A program made the position numbers and the translations under genes. 64,000 nucleotides of DNA from Zygnema cylindricum. Its lineage: Eukaryota; Streptophyta; Zygnematophyceae; Zygnematales; Zygnemataceae. How positions within the stretch are numbered: the first letter of the stretch is position 1; the number at the start of each line of letters is the position of its first letter. The stretch is taken from assembly GCA_037447655.1 (NCBI GenBank), contig JBBHKE010000831.1:145929-209928 (forward strand), given 5' to 3'. Positions 1 to 9,995 of the stretch are shown one piece after another. The notes under the pieces were generated by a model, which was not told where the DNA came from, did not search any database, and saw nothing but the letters and a program-made list of their open reading frames with translations.

Positions 1-924
1 CTCCAAAGGTTTTTAGAGGTGAAGGATAGCCTCGAGCGTTTAATGTTTGATGATGACTATAGGCAGTGGATGGGTAAGCCTGCATACAAGGTTGAGGGGA
101 CTAAGATCAAAGGCCACATTTTGAGCCCGGGATTTTGGATAAGAGTGAAAGAAGCTGTGACACTTTCAAAGCCTGTGGTACAATTGATGAGGGAGTGTGA
201 CAAAGGGGCCCCAAATGTGGGGAAGGTATATTATGGTTTTCACATGATTGGTCAATACTTAAATAATATATCGACCAATGGAGGAGAAGGAAACTCCAAA
301 GGAGTGCACATTTTGGAGGAGTTAAAAGAATCTTGGTTGGCTAGATGGGGGATGGCATATAGCCCCATACATGCAGCCGGCTTCGTACTTGATCCTGAGT
401 ACCAAAGTTCTGAATATGGGCAAGAGACCGATGTAATCGTCATGGAAGGCTTCCACACTATCCTTCAGAGGATGTTACCGCGTGTGGCAGACCAGACTGC
501 GACCTACATTGAGTTAACCAAGTATAGGGGTTTTGAGGGTGTATTTGGGAGGGAGGTAACATTAGCTTGTGCTAAGATGATGTCAGGGTGGAAGTGGTGG
601 CAGCGGTTTGGGGCTGTCACGCCTATCTTGCAGAGGGTAGCAACTAGGGTCCTTGCCCAATGCTCGGTTGCCAGCTCATGTGAGAGGAATTGGTCAACCT
701 ATGACCATATTCACTCTAAAAAACGGAATAGACTGACGACTAAGAGGGCCAATGACCTGGTTTGGGTATTTAGCAATCTGAGGTTAGCACACCAAACCAG
801 GGATGTTAGCTATGAGGAGGCTATCATAGCATGGGAGGAAGAGGAAGGGGGGGTAGAGGGAGAGGAAGGGGGTGTAGTTGAAGAGGAGTCAGACCAAAAT
901 ATGGATGAGTTAGATTTAGAGTAG
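1..924 (+). CDS. hAT-family transposase, C-terminal part (cut by window edge)
   Basis: The frame is open from base 1 to the TAG at 922-924, so the protein begins before the window; the GTG at 19 is not a convincing start. The last third carries the hAT dimerisation region: the stretch SSCERNWSTYDHIHSKKRNR followed by a DLVWVFSNLRL-like segment is diagnostic of plant hAT transposases. The middle part resembles the RNase H-like catalytic region, including a late WW near residue 192. The tail is acidic (long E/G-rich run), common in these proteins. Such enzymes cut and paste DNA flanked by short inverted repeats and make 8-bp target duplications. No terminal inverted repeat was found downstream. 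The frame is intact as far as visible, so it may be a recently active copy or a domesticated gene; the missing N-terminal BED finger region cannot be judged. Confidence 0.85.
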   Translation, partial: LQRFLEVKDSLERLMFDDDYRQWMGKPAYKVEGTKIKGHILSPGFWIRVKEAVTLSKPVVQLMRECDKGAPNVGKVYYGFHMIGQYLNNISTNGGEGNSKGVHILEELKESWLARWGMAYSPIHAAGFVLDPEYQSSEYGQETDVIVMEGFHTILQRMLPRVADQTATYIELTKYRGFEGVFGREVTLACAKMMSGWKWWQRFGAVTPILQRVATRVLAQCSVASSCERNWSTYDHIHSKKRNRLTTKRANDLVWVFSNLRLAHQTRDVSYEEAIIAWEEEEGGVEGEEGGVVEEESDQNMDELDLE

Positions 925-1149
925 AGAGGTTAATGTTGTAGCTCCATTCACGGTCGTTAATGACTTGACCAAGTTTTTATGTGTAAACTATGCCATTTCA
1001 CTCACATGAATACAAAAACGGTTATTTTTGCTTGAATTATAATTTTTTCTTTTTTCAATGTTAAAATCTTGTAACATGGCCATTTTTTGCTTCAATTGTC
1101 GATTTTAAAATATTATATGTGAGCATGTTGTAATGGAGCCATGATGTAA

Positions 1150-1460
1150 TGCTGAACTAGCGACAAGGCAGACTAGTCGCAGATTGCTGACCAGCGAAGA
1201 GGCAGCCTAGTCGCTGACTGGTGACCAGCGAAGAGGCAGCCTAGTCGCTGATTGCTGACCAGCAACGAGGCAGCCTAGTCGCTGACTGCTGACCAGCAAC
1301 GAGGCAGCCTAGTCGCTGACTGCTGACCAGCGAAGAGGCAGCCTAGTCGCTGATTGCTGACCAGCGACGAGGCAACCTAGTCGTTGACTGCTGACCTGCG
1401 AAGAGGCAGCCTAGTCGCTGACTACTGTCCAGCGACGAGGCAGCCTAGTCGCTGACCTTT
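1150..1460. repeat. 34-bp minisatellite, about nine units
   Basis: GGCAGCCTAGTCGCTGA recurs at 34-bp spacing (for example at 1201, 1235 and 1269), with units ending in GACCAGCGA(A/C)GA. It begins about 230 bp after the hAT stop codon. Units differ by a few substitutions. The stretch 925-1149 before it is AT-rich and shows no gene. Confidence 0.9.
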
Positions 1461-1724
1461 GGTTCACTGTTTCAGCGACCAGGAAGTGTGGTCCGTGGTT
1501 GTTGATGAGGCACCGACGACACTGGTAAAGTTTGGAGCATAGAAATATCGATTAATACTTTAATAGTTTAAAATGTCGTATTGTATTTTAATTCTGATTT
1601 TTTTTTTGAGTTTTCGTATTTTTATTATATAATAAGTCAAAGCTGGTCAACGCATTTTAAAAAATATGAAATTTTGAATAATGCGCACATGCATTTTTTT
1701 TCAAAGTTTTTTACCGTGCGCATA

Positions 1725-2830
1725 CTACGAATGAAACCTCTATGCTAATCGGGCATCCGGAGCACAAGGTGTTGCTTAAGAGAATATGTTAAAAACTGGA
1801 ATGAAATATGTTGTTCTTCCGCCTACTGCCACTTTTGGTCCTTACGCAATAACTGGTTCAAAGGCTAGGCGTGACTAGTGAACTCGGGGATAAATCTTTG
1901 ATAGTAGTTGGCCAGTCCTAGAAAGGTGCGGAGTGCCGAGACATCTTGCGGAGGAGGAAGGGCATCAAAGGCTGCCACCTTGACATATGGGGACCCACTG
2001 TCTCGGGGGTCACTTTATGTCCCAAGTAAATGATTTTCGGCACCCGAAAAATACCCTTGCCCGGGTGACATTTCAAGTCTTCTGCTTGGAGGGCCCGGAG
2101 GACAACCTGTATATTCTCCAAGTGCTCCTCGAATGTCTCAAAGAAGATAATCACGTCATCAATATAACACATTGCACAGTCGATTCTTCGGAGAGCTTCG
2201 TCTATTGCTCGTTGGAATTTCGCTGGTGCATTCTTTAGCCCGAACGGCATGTAGAGCCACTCATACCACCTGGACCCAGCCCAAAATGCCGCCCTCTCCC
2301 GGTGCTTGATTTCCATCGGGATTTGGTGGAACCCATTCTTCATATCCAGCGTGGAATAGACTGTGGCCTTGGCAAGAGAGTCCAAGATCTCTTCCGGGGT
2401 GGGCATCAGGTATAAGTCAAGTATAGTTGTTGTGTTGAGCATCTGATAGTCTCTGCACATCCGAAAATGTATATTTTTTCTAGACAAGTCCTTCTTCGGC
2501 GGGAGAACTGTTAGGGAAGCAAACCCATGGAGTCTTGTACTCTCTTGCACCAATCCTACTTCTACCATGGTTTGTACCTTTGGCGTGATGATTTTTTTTT
2601 CCTTGAAACTGAGTGGGTATTGTTTCTGCCAAACAATTGCCATCTCATATATCAAGTCGATCTGAAAAGGGGTTTCTTTGTAAACGCCAACATTGGTGTT
2701 CGACCATGAGAACACTTGCCAAGGTCTAATCCATCTTCTCTGGTTCCACCGCCGCCCATGCTTCCGGCGGTCTACCCCAGCGGGAGATGTTGAATTCCAA
2801 CCCTACCTGTAGATCTACTCCCCCCCCCTT
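1725..2830 (-). pseudogene. Ty3/gypsy reverse transcriptase and start of RNase H, degenerate
   Basis: A long open segment at 2715-1918 shows Ty3/gypsy RT motifs in order: RMCRDYQMLN, YSTLDMKNGFHQIP, MPFGLKNAPAKFQR, and the catalytic YIDD (codons at 2155-2166), then YLGHKVTPETVG. Near 1980 the frame shifts: in another frame the match continues with DVSALRTFLGLANYYQRFIP, then the connection to RNase H (LLRKDQKWQ). A TAG at 1823-1825 sits where family members have Trp. Similarity fades near 1725, so most of RNase H and the integrase are missing. Upstream on the same strand lie the methyltransferase and protease pieces, so this is the pol 3' half of one element. RT makes cDNA from element RNA; this copy cannot. 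Confidence 0.85.
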
Positions 2831-2926
2831 TTGTTAGGACATTACAGCTGACAACTTCCGCTAAGTTATCATTTTTTGAGCCGCTGCTCCCCCCTACTAA
2901 GCAAATTTTTGGATCCTGTGTCATGC

Positions 2927-3577
2927 TTAAATGTAAAATTGTTGGGTAAATTTTGAGTTCCTACTTGCCTCTCTCCTTCCCTCAAGCTGCAATGTGGTCT
3001 GCATCGCTAGTGATTTTGGAGTTTGAAAGTAGCTAGTCTGAGACTGAGGTGACTGAAGACTGGAAACTGGCAAAGAATGTTGTAAGACCCACGTAATAAC
3101 ATTCAAATCCATACTTTGCCTAATTAAACTACATCTTTGGAGGTCTGAAATACGTGGTGCAGCCATGGTTCTAGGTTAGTATCCCATGGATTGTTCGCGT
3201 TTTTCAATGTTTGGTGATTTGTAGATGCCGCCGTGCTATGGAATATCCACTCCAGAGCTCTTTTCCGGTAATCGTGGCTGTGAGGGAAAGAAACCTGTGT
3301 GGGAAGTGTTTTTTGTGAGGCCCATGGTTTATTGCAAAGGAGAACGATGACCGGTCAGCAGTGGTCACGAGGTGGCCATTCGCCACTTTTCCATAATTTG
3401 TTGGAATGTTATTTGGGGGTCTTGGAAGTGTGTGGCTAAGAGTTGCTTGAGAACTGAGAGTGAGACCATGTTGGTCCAATAAGCATTAACTCTGTGCACC
3501 CTGGATCCGATCTGTGCTGCGTCGAAAACTAATGGTGCCCCTAAAATCTGTGTAATCTGATTCCAACTGCTAGCCAC
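2927..3577 (-). pseudogene. DNA cytosine-5 methyltransferase domain, C-terminal half (motifs VIII-X), retroelement-borne
   Basis: On the minus strand, 3577-3365 reads VFDAAQIGSRVHR followed by YWTNM. This is the motif VIII region of C5 methyltransferases of DNMT3/DRM type, where (V/I)DA, (S/A)xHR and (F/Y)W(G/T)N are conserved. After a stop at 3365 and a frame change, 3200-3080 reads KREQSMGY, then SLIRQSMDLNVITWVL. This fits motifs IX/X, ER..(L/M)G(F/Y) followed by R..L(L/I)G.(S/A)..V..(I/V)..L. Several stops and frame changes show it is dead. The N-terminal half lies at 9996-10440, separated by the copia-1 insertion, with the five bases GCCAC repeated at both junctions. The active enzyme would methylate cytosine in DNA using S-adenosylmethionine. 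Assignment is by motif order, not by a search. Confidence 0.7.
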
Positions 3578-4624
3578 TGAAACTCTGAGACCTCCATAAG
3601 TCTTAAGAGTGGACAGCTTCTAAGAAGCCTCTAGGATAATCCTGACCCCTTTGTGTTTAAGCAAAAATAACTGCCACCCTGGCAGACAAATACTCTGACT
3701 ACCTTCACCCCTGTGAAAGCAAGATTCCCCTGAGTCGATAGCAAAAAGAATCTCTGAATTTGCTCCCGTGAGCTGTAAGTTATGGAGGGTCAAAGTTGAC
3801 CTTTTGTACAGAAGCTCTCTGGGAGAGAGGGTCCTATCTTCTAATTTTTCTAAGTCCTATCTCTCTCACAGACTCTATCTACTGATGTACGGAACCAATC
3901 AAGATTACTGTTCCGTACACAAAAGTACAGCTGCCGGTGTACTTTATGTACGGACATTGTACGACATGGCCTAAATGTCCACACGTGGAATATCCGGATT
4001 CGCTCCTTTAATCCTCGGAGATGCCGCGCTCCAATGTTACATCGCCACGTGTCATCTGGTGTGGCGATGCCCACAAACCGCCGAATTCTCCATCCGCGAT
4101 CTCGGCGCTAATTCCGGCCGTTCGATTAAACTCGCATTTGATTGTAGCCGTAATAAATACATGCGCGGTATTTGTTTCGCTTACGAAATCAATGCGCGGT
4201 ATTGATTTTTTATCTGTACAGCAATTCGTACTTTTACACTACCATATCTATGTATCCCGTTAACAGTTATAGTTAAATGACTTATTTCACGTTTACATGT
4301 TTAAATCATTATCGTACTATATGCTATGTAACACTACTTCTAGACTAAACGGCTAAGGCTGCCGGCTATCTACTCTCTGATGGCCGGCAGGTACCAGGAT
4401 CAAATTCGTCGCCGACACATATCTTTTAGTAATTAATCCCTAGACTAATATAAATTTCCCGTAAACCTGCAGATAGCCTAGGTAGCCATGGCTCTAGCTT
4501 CCTCTCCAATTTCTCAGTGACTGCGACAAGTTTGAGAGTTGGAGAGAGAAGTTAGAGGTAGACTGCCTCGGCTTCTTTATTTCTATTCAGATCTAGAAAA
4601 TACTTAAAACCATTAATTTCTACA
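3578..4624 (-). repeat. copia-1 3' LTR
   Basis: Direct repeat partner of 8950-9995. On the plus strand it begins TGAAACTCTGAGACC and ends CATTAATTTCTACA. It lies downstream of the RNase H end in element orientation, so it is the 3' LTR. The element-strand terminus TGTAG follows the polypurine tract. Confidence 0.95.
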
Positions 4625-4637
4625 CTCCCCTTATTTT
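4625..4637 (-). other. copia-1 polypurine tract
   Basis: On the element strand the bases directly before the 3' LTR read AAAATAAGGGGAG. This purine run, placed between the stop codon of pol and the LTR, is the expected primer site for plus-strand DNA synthesis. Confidence 0.75.
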
Positions 4638-5321
4638 CTAGTCAATCTTTAATTTCAGACCACACTTCTTCCTGCAGAAAATTAGCTTAGGGGAAGGCAC
4701 AGATTTGGTCATCATATCTGCTACCATCTCACTATCTGGTCGGTACTCTAAACTGATTATTTTATTTTCTACTTTCTCTCTAACAAAGCTGAGTCTAATG
4801 TCCATGTGTTTAGCTTTAAAATGATGTTTAGGATTGGCAGAAATAGCGATTGCTGCTTGATTATCACAAAATATTTTCTGCCCACCACTCTTAAGATGAC
4901 CAAGTTCACCAAGTAAAGACTTGACCCACATCAATTCTTTTATAGCAGAGCAAGAGGCCATATACTCAGCCTCCATGGTGGACTGAGCAATAACCTTTTG
5001 CTGTTTGCTACTCCAACAGCAAGCCCCATCACTCACATATAATACATATCCAGAAGTGCATCTCCTCATCGGAGCATCACCATAACTAGCATCACTCCAA
5101 GTAGTGATGTCAGTATTCTCCCCACCCAAATGCAACCATATATCCCTAGTTCCTATCAAGTATCTAAGAACTCTCTTAGCTGCCTCCTAATCCTTCTTAG
5201 TGGGAGCATTTAGACTTCTACTCAGCACTTCTACAGCTGCAGCTAAATCCGGCCGGGTACAATTTATAAAATAGATTAGACTTCCCACTACTTGCCTGTA
5301 AGGAATAGTCTGCATGAACTT
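4638..5321 (-). pseudogene. copia-1 RNase H region
   Basis: The frame ending at 4638 carries copia RNase H landmarks: TWSDASYGD near its start, QSTMEAEYMA, FCDNQAAIAIS and ADMMTKSVPSPK near the C-terminus. The expected YRQVVGSLIYF...RPDLAAAV linker to RT lies just upstream but is broken by a TAG at 5187-5189 in a position where related elements have Trp (KKD-stop-EAAKR). RNase H removes RNA from the RNA:DNA hybrid during element replication. Confidence 0.88.
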
Positions 5322-6248
5322 CTATTCTTCAGGAGATAATTCCTCGTCTAAAACTATGACTCCTTCTTCTTCACTCCCCTCACTTCCCTTCTTCAATTCC
5401 ATTGGAGTTGTACAACTATTAGCTTTATCCATTTGAAATTTTTCAAGCATGTTCCCTATTGCTTCCTTTTGAGTCAATCTTATAATTTTTCTTTTTCGGT
5501 CTCTCTCTACTTGAATTCCCAAAATATATTTTGCTTCCCCCATATCATTCATTTCAAATCTCCCCTTAAGATCGGTTTTCAGTTTATTAATTTTTTCCAT
5601 TGATTTACTTAAAACAAGCAAATCATCAACATAAATTGCAATAAATATAAAACCTTCCTTATCTTCGAAAACATAGATTGAGTGATCTGAGCTGATCCGG
5701 ATATATCCCAGACCGGTAAGAAACTCATCAATCTTCTTATTCCACTGTCGAGGCGCTTGTTTCAAACCATAAAGAGATTTAATCAGCCGGCATACCTTAC
5801 TCTCCTCTCCTTCTTCCACAAACCCTTCGGGTTGTCGCATGAAGATCTCCTCTTCCAATTCTCCATGCAAAAAGGCTGTTTTGATGTCCATCTGGTGCAC
5901 TTCCATGTCTTCCGCCGCTGCTAAACTGAGAAGTATGCGGACGGAGGGAAATCTGACCACCGGGGCAAAGGTTTCCTCGTAGTCAATTCCTTCCTTTTGT
6001 GTAAATCCCTTTGCCACTAATCTGGCCTTGTAGCGCTCGATTGTGTTATCTGGGTTCAGTTTTAGTTTGAAAACCCACTTACAACCGATTGGTTTTCGGT
6101 TAGGTGGACAGTCCACCAGCTCCCAAGTATCGGCTGCCATGATTGAAGCCATCTCCTCATTGATGGCTGTCTTCCATCGGTTTCTTTCTGGACAAGTCAT
6201 CGCCTCTCCATAAGTTTGAGGTTCATCTTGATGAGATAGTTTTGTCAC
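5322..6248 (-). pseudogene. copia-1 reverse transcriptase
   Basis: An open segment of about 308 codons holds all Ty1/copia RT blocks: KPIGCKWVFKLK, RYKARLVAKGFTQKEGIDY, VHQMDIKTAFLHGELEEEI, YGLKQAPRQWN, the catalytic YVDD in FIAIYVDDLLVLS, and GEAKYILGIQVERDR. The segment itself is uninterrupted, but stops at both edges disconnect it from integrase and RNase H. Confidence 0.92.
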
Positions 6249-7400
6249 CTTGTTATTAACCTGTTTTTCTTGCAGTCTTTTACTACTTCTCCTTCCCCCT
6301 TCAAAATCTGAGGCCGGAATAGATGGTTCTCGTGGATTCTTTCAAACAAACTCGGTTTCTCCCCTATCCCTTGATTTCGAATCAATTTCCACCACGTCTT
6401 CCGCTTCGGGTAGAGTTGTCACTGGAGTTTCCACATCCGAGTCCTTTTCAGTCTGATTTGTACCTGCAAGAATGTCATCGTCTCTAAAACCTGGATAGTT
6501 AGGAAGCTCAAAGTCATCAGAATTTTCTGACTCAAATCTGATTTTTACTGATTTTGTATATTTGAAAGGGTCCACAGACTTTCCTTCATCCATAACTACT
6601 AGATGCTTTACTAAGATTATATCTTCTCTTTTTACATCATAAACTCTATATCCTTTAACATCCTCATCATATCCTAATAAGTATCCCGGTTTTCCTTTAG
6701 GATCTAGCTTCCAATTAGACCGATCTGTATCTAGACTGAATACTTGACTGCCGAAAACTTTAAATGAGATAAGTCTGGTTTCCGTTTTGTCCATCTCTCA
6801 TAAGGTGTTTGATCTTTTATAGCTGAAGTAAGAACTCTATTTTTGAGGTAATAAGCACAGTTCATTGCTTCTGCCCAAAACTTTTTTCCTATCTTCTTAT
6901 CCGACAAGTGTTCTATTTAACCTTTCAGCTACCCCATTCTGTTCCGGATTTTCTGGAACTGTCTTTTGGTGTTGAACCCCATCTTCCCTCAAAAAATCCT
7001 CAAACTGGTTAGAAGTATACTCTCCACAATTGTCACTCCTTACTCTCTTGATTGGAGTTTCATGGAGTTTTTCGCTCCATGCTTTATATTGTCTAAATCA
7101 ATCCTCAGCTTCTGACTTGTTTTTCAAAAAATACACCCGGGAATACGGAGACCAATCATCTGTTATAGTCATCATAAATCTCTTCCCCCCCGGTGAGGGC
7201 ACTCTAGCCGGTCCCCAAATATCTGTGTGTACTAGATCGAGAAGTTTTTCTCCCTTGTAGGTGGTTGTTTTAGGAAAGGGTAATCTGTGTGCTTTATCTT
7301 GAGCACACCCACTACAATCACTTATATCATCACTCTCACTGAACTGAATCCCTTCCACCACTCCCATCTTTTTCATCTCTCTTAACTTATCTAGATTCAC
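6249..7400 (-). pseudogene. copia-1 integrase, broken
   Basis: From 7400 down, the HHCC-like zinc region ends in CSGCAQDKAHRLPF. It is followed by LVHTDIWGPARVPS with the first catalytic Asp and a second Asp in TITDDWSPYSRVYF. After an in-frame TGA the frame continues with RVRSDNCGEYTSNQFEDFL and PEQNGVAERLNR, which carries the catalytic Glu, and then hits another stop. The C-terminal part at 6794-6342 reads FKVFGSQVFSLD and LLGYDEDVKGYRVYD, followed by an acidic linker. Integrase would insert element cDNA; this copy is inactive. Confidence 0.88.
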
Positions 7401-8044
7401 ATGCCCAAGCCTCTATGCCACATCATAATATCATGAACACCAGCATAATAAAATTTCTTCGTTTCATTACTTAAGATCAGCCTTAACATCCCATGGCTAC
7501 CTTTCTCAGCAATGAAATAGACATTCTCCTCAAAACTAGCAGTAAAGACTCCTTCTCTAATGCTAGTGAAAAAACCCTTATCATCTAATACAGATGTAGG
7601 GATAAGGTTTTTGTTCAGCTCCGAAATAAACAATACATCGGAGAATGTTAATATGTATGTCTTTCCTTCTACTAACACTTTCAGATCTACCGATCCTACA
7701 AGAGTAGTGGTGACTATCCTCCCATCCTCGTACTCTATCTCTACGGTGGGAATCTTTCTTATCTTAGTGAACAGGTGCCTATCCTTACACATGTGCATTG
7801 AGGCACCTGAATCTATAATCCAGCGTGCTTCACCTTTCAATCCACCGTAAGCACATTTCTGCCTTCGTGGAATTTCAACCTCAGTTTTTGCCTCCAACTC
7901 CTCATCCAAAAAGAGCTCATCGTCCTCATCCTCGGATTCCGCCTCAAGTACCTGTGTGACAAGGGCCTTTTTCTTTCCTCTCGTGGTACCACCGGTCTGC
8001 CCCTCGTTTAACCGAAGCTCGGTTAGCTTAGTGCACTCTGCCAT
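7397..8044 (-). pseudogene. copia-1 aspartic protease
   Basis: The segment contains WIIDSGASMHM, the copia protease active-site block (D-S-G-A), then the typical DLKVLVEGKTYILTFSDVLF stretch and LNKNLIPTS. It runs to the start of the integrase zinc region (WHRGLG), where a one-base shift near 7410 ends the frame. The protease would cleave the Gag-Pol polyprotein. Confidence 0.88.
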
Positions 8045-8969
8045 ATAGTGCCCGGTTTCTTACAAAAATGACATAAACCTTTGGGAGCCCTTGGTTCGAA
8101 CTCGTCAGCCTGTTTTTTTTGCTCCCTACCCCCATAGTTTCCGACTGGTTTTCGGGAATCCTTGTTCCTCCAATCGGTCGCTGTTGCCAAGGCTTGGCCA
8201 CTCTTTCCTCCCCTTCGGATCTCAATCGTATTCTCTCGAACAAGAATCATCCCTACCACTGAGTTTCATATGCACCTTGAGTCTGGCAAGTCCTGCACAC
8301 GGTTGACTATGTTCTCGAACTCATCAGATAACTTCATCAGTAAACAGTTAACCTTTTCTTTTTCACTAAAAACTTTTCCCGCACTCTCTAGCTCCATGAA
8401 GAGTGTAGCAAGCTCATTGCAAAAATCCAACATATTTCCCCCTTTGTATACATACTCCTTAACTTTCTGATCAGCCAACTGTTGTTGCTGAATCGTACCA
8501 CTTCGGTACATCTCTATGAGATCCATCCAAAGATCGGATGCCCTCTGTACTTGCAAATGAGGACATGCAAGTCTTTGAGTGAGATGGCGTAGAATGAAGT
8601 GCTTTGCCGCCATATTGTTGAAGTCCCAGGTTTCAGTATCGTTCTCCTCGTTCCTTGAAATAGGTGACATGAATGCTAAACTAGTTGCTATTGGTGTGGC
8701 CGCCTTCTTCTCCTTTCTTTTGTCCACCACCTCTCCTTCCTTTGTTTCCTCTGTTGAAGGTGATCCTCTTTCCTGGTGAATCTGCTTCCTTTAAACCCTG
8801 GAGGAATTCCAAGACTTGATGGACGCCCCAATCGTCCACTCATTATCCCCCAAAACCTTTTTTCGCATAGAACTCCTATCATCATACTTTCCCAGTATAT
8901 GAAGACAGTTCCATTAAAGATTGGTACCCTGGAGGGTGGGCCCATAACCTGAAACTCTGAGACCTCCAT
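8045..8969 (-). pseudogene. copia-1 Gag, with start codon inside the 5' LTR
   Basis: The most upstream ATG lies at 8969-8967, about 18 bases inside the 5' LTR. The frame crosses the LTR end and the primer binding site, giving an N-terminus MEVSEFQVMGPP followed by VPIFNGTVFIYW, a typical copia Gag opening. A frameshift near 8730 leads to the UBN2-like middle part (FILRHLTQRLA, LWMDLIEMYRSGT, YVYKGGNMLDFC). Near 8050 a zinc knuckle CHFCKKPG is broken by a missing base; in the shifted frame the expected H and C follow (CX2CX4HX4C). Gag packages element RNA. Confidence 0.85.
8935..8949 (-). other. copia-1 primer binding site, anticodon-arm type
   Basis: Directly after the 5' LTR the element strand reads GGTTATGGGCCCACC. 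The complement, GGTGGGCCCATAACC, is the anticodon stem-loop sequence of plant initiator Met tRNA (CAT anticodon in the CCCATAACC context), rather than the tRNA 3' end used by most plant copia elements (PBS starting TGGTATCAGAGC). The match to the tRNA is from memory of the tRNA sequence. Drosophila copia is known to prime from this internal tRNA region. Confidence 0.8.
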
Positions 8970-9995
8970 AAGTCCTCAGAGTGGACAACTTCCAAGAAGC
9001 CTCTAGGATGATCCTGACCCCTTTGTGTTTAAGCAAAAATAACTGCCACCCTGAGAGACAAATACTCTGACCACCTTCACCCTTGTGAAGGCAAGACTCC
9101 CCTGAGTTGATAGCAAAAAGAATCTCTGAATTTGCTCCCCTGAGCAGTAAGTTATGGAGGGTCAAAATTGACCTTTTGTACAGAAGCTCTCTAGGAGAGA
9201 GGGTCCTATCTTCTAATTTTTCTAAGTCTTATCTCTCTCACAGACTCTATCTACTGATGTACGGAACCAATCAGGTTACTGTTACGTACGCAAAAGTACA
9301 GCTACCGGTGTACTTTATGTACAGACATTGTACGACATGGCCTAAATGTCCACACGTGGAATATCTGGATTCGCTCCTTTAATCCTTGGAGATGCCGCGC
9401 TCCAATGTTACATCGCCACTTGTCATCCGATGTGGCGATGCCCACAAACTGCCGAATTCTCCATCCGCGATCTCGGCGCTAATTCCGACCGTCCGATTAA
9501 ACTCGCATTTGATCGTAGCCGTAATAAATACATGCGCCGTATTTGTTTCGCTTACGAAATCAATGCGCGGTATCGATTTCTTATCCGTACCGCAATTCGT
9601 ACTTTTACTCTACCATATCAATTTATCCAGTTAACAGTTATAGTTAAATGACTTATCCTACGTGTACGTGTTTAAATCATTATCGTACTATATGCTTTGT
9701 AACACTACCTCTAGACTTAACGGCTAAGGCTGCCGGCTATCTACTCTCTGATGGCCGGCAGGTACCAGGATCAAATTCGTCGCCGACACATATCTTTTAG
9801 TAATTAATCCCTAGACTAATATAAATTTCCCGTAAACCTGAGGATAGCCTAGGTAGCCATGGCTCTAGCTTCCTCTTTAATTTCTCAGTGACTGCGACAA
9901 GTTTAAGAGTTGGAGAGAGAAGTTAGAGGTAGACTGCCTCGGCTTCTTTATTTCTATTCAGACCTAGAAAATACTTAAAACCATTAATTTCTACA
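8950..9995 (-). repeat. copia-1 5' LTR
   Basis: Direct repeat partner of 3578-4624, lying upstream of gag on the minus strand. In plus orientation it starts TGAAACTCTGAGACC and ends CATTAATTTCTACA. The first 18 or so bases at its inner end encode the Gag N-terminus. Confidence 0.95.

Larger units (their letters stand above)
3578..9995 (-). mobile_element. Ty1/copia LTR retrotransposon, copia-1 (nested in the gypsy element)
   Basis: Two direct repeats of about 1.05 kb (3578-4624 and 8950-9995) bound a minus-strand gag-pol region in the order gag, protease, integrase, RT, RNase H, which defines Ty1/copia. The repeats start TG and end CA. The flanking bases are GCCAC at 3573-3577 and again at 9996-10000, a perfect 5-bp target duplication. 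The LTRs differ by several percent by eye and the coding region has stops and frameshifts, so the insertion is old. It splits the methyltransferase of the host gypsy element between motif VI and motif VIII. Confidence 0.95.

Noticed and set aside
1150-1460. CRISPR-like array
   Set aside because: Units are contiguous without unique spacers and the genome is eukaryotic; it is a minisatellite.
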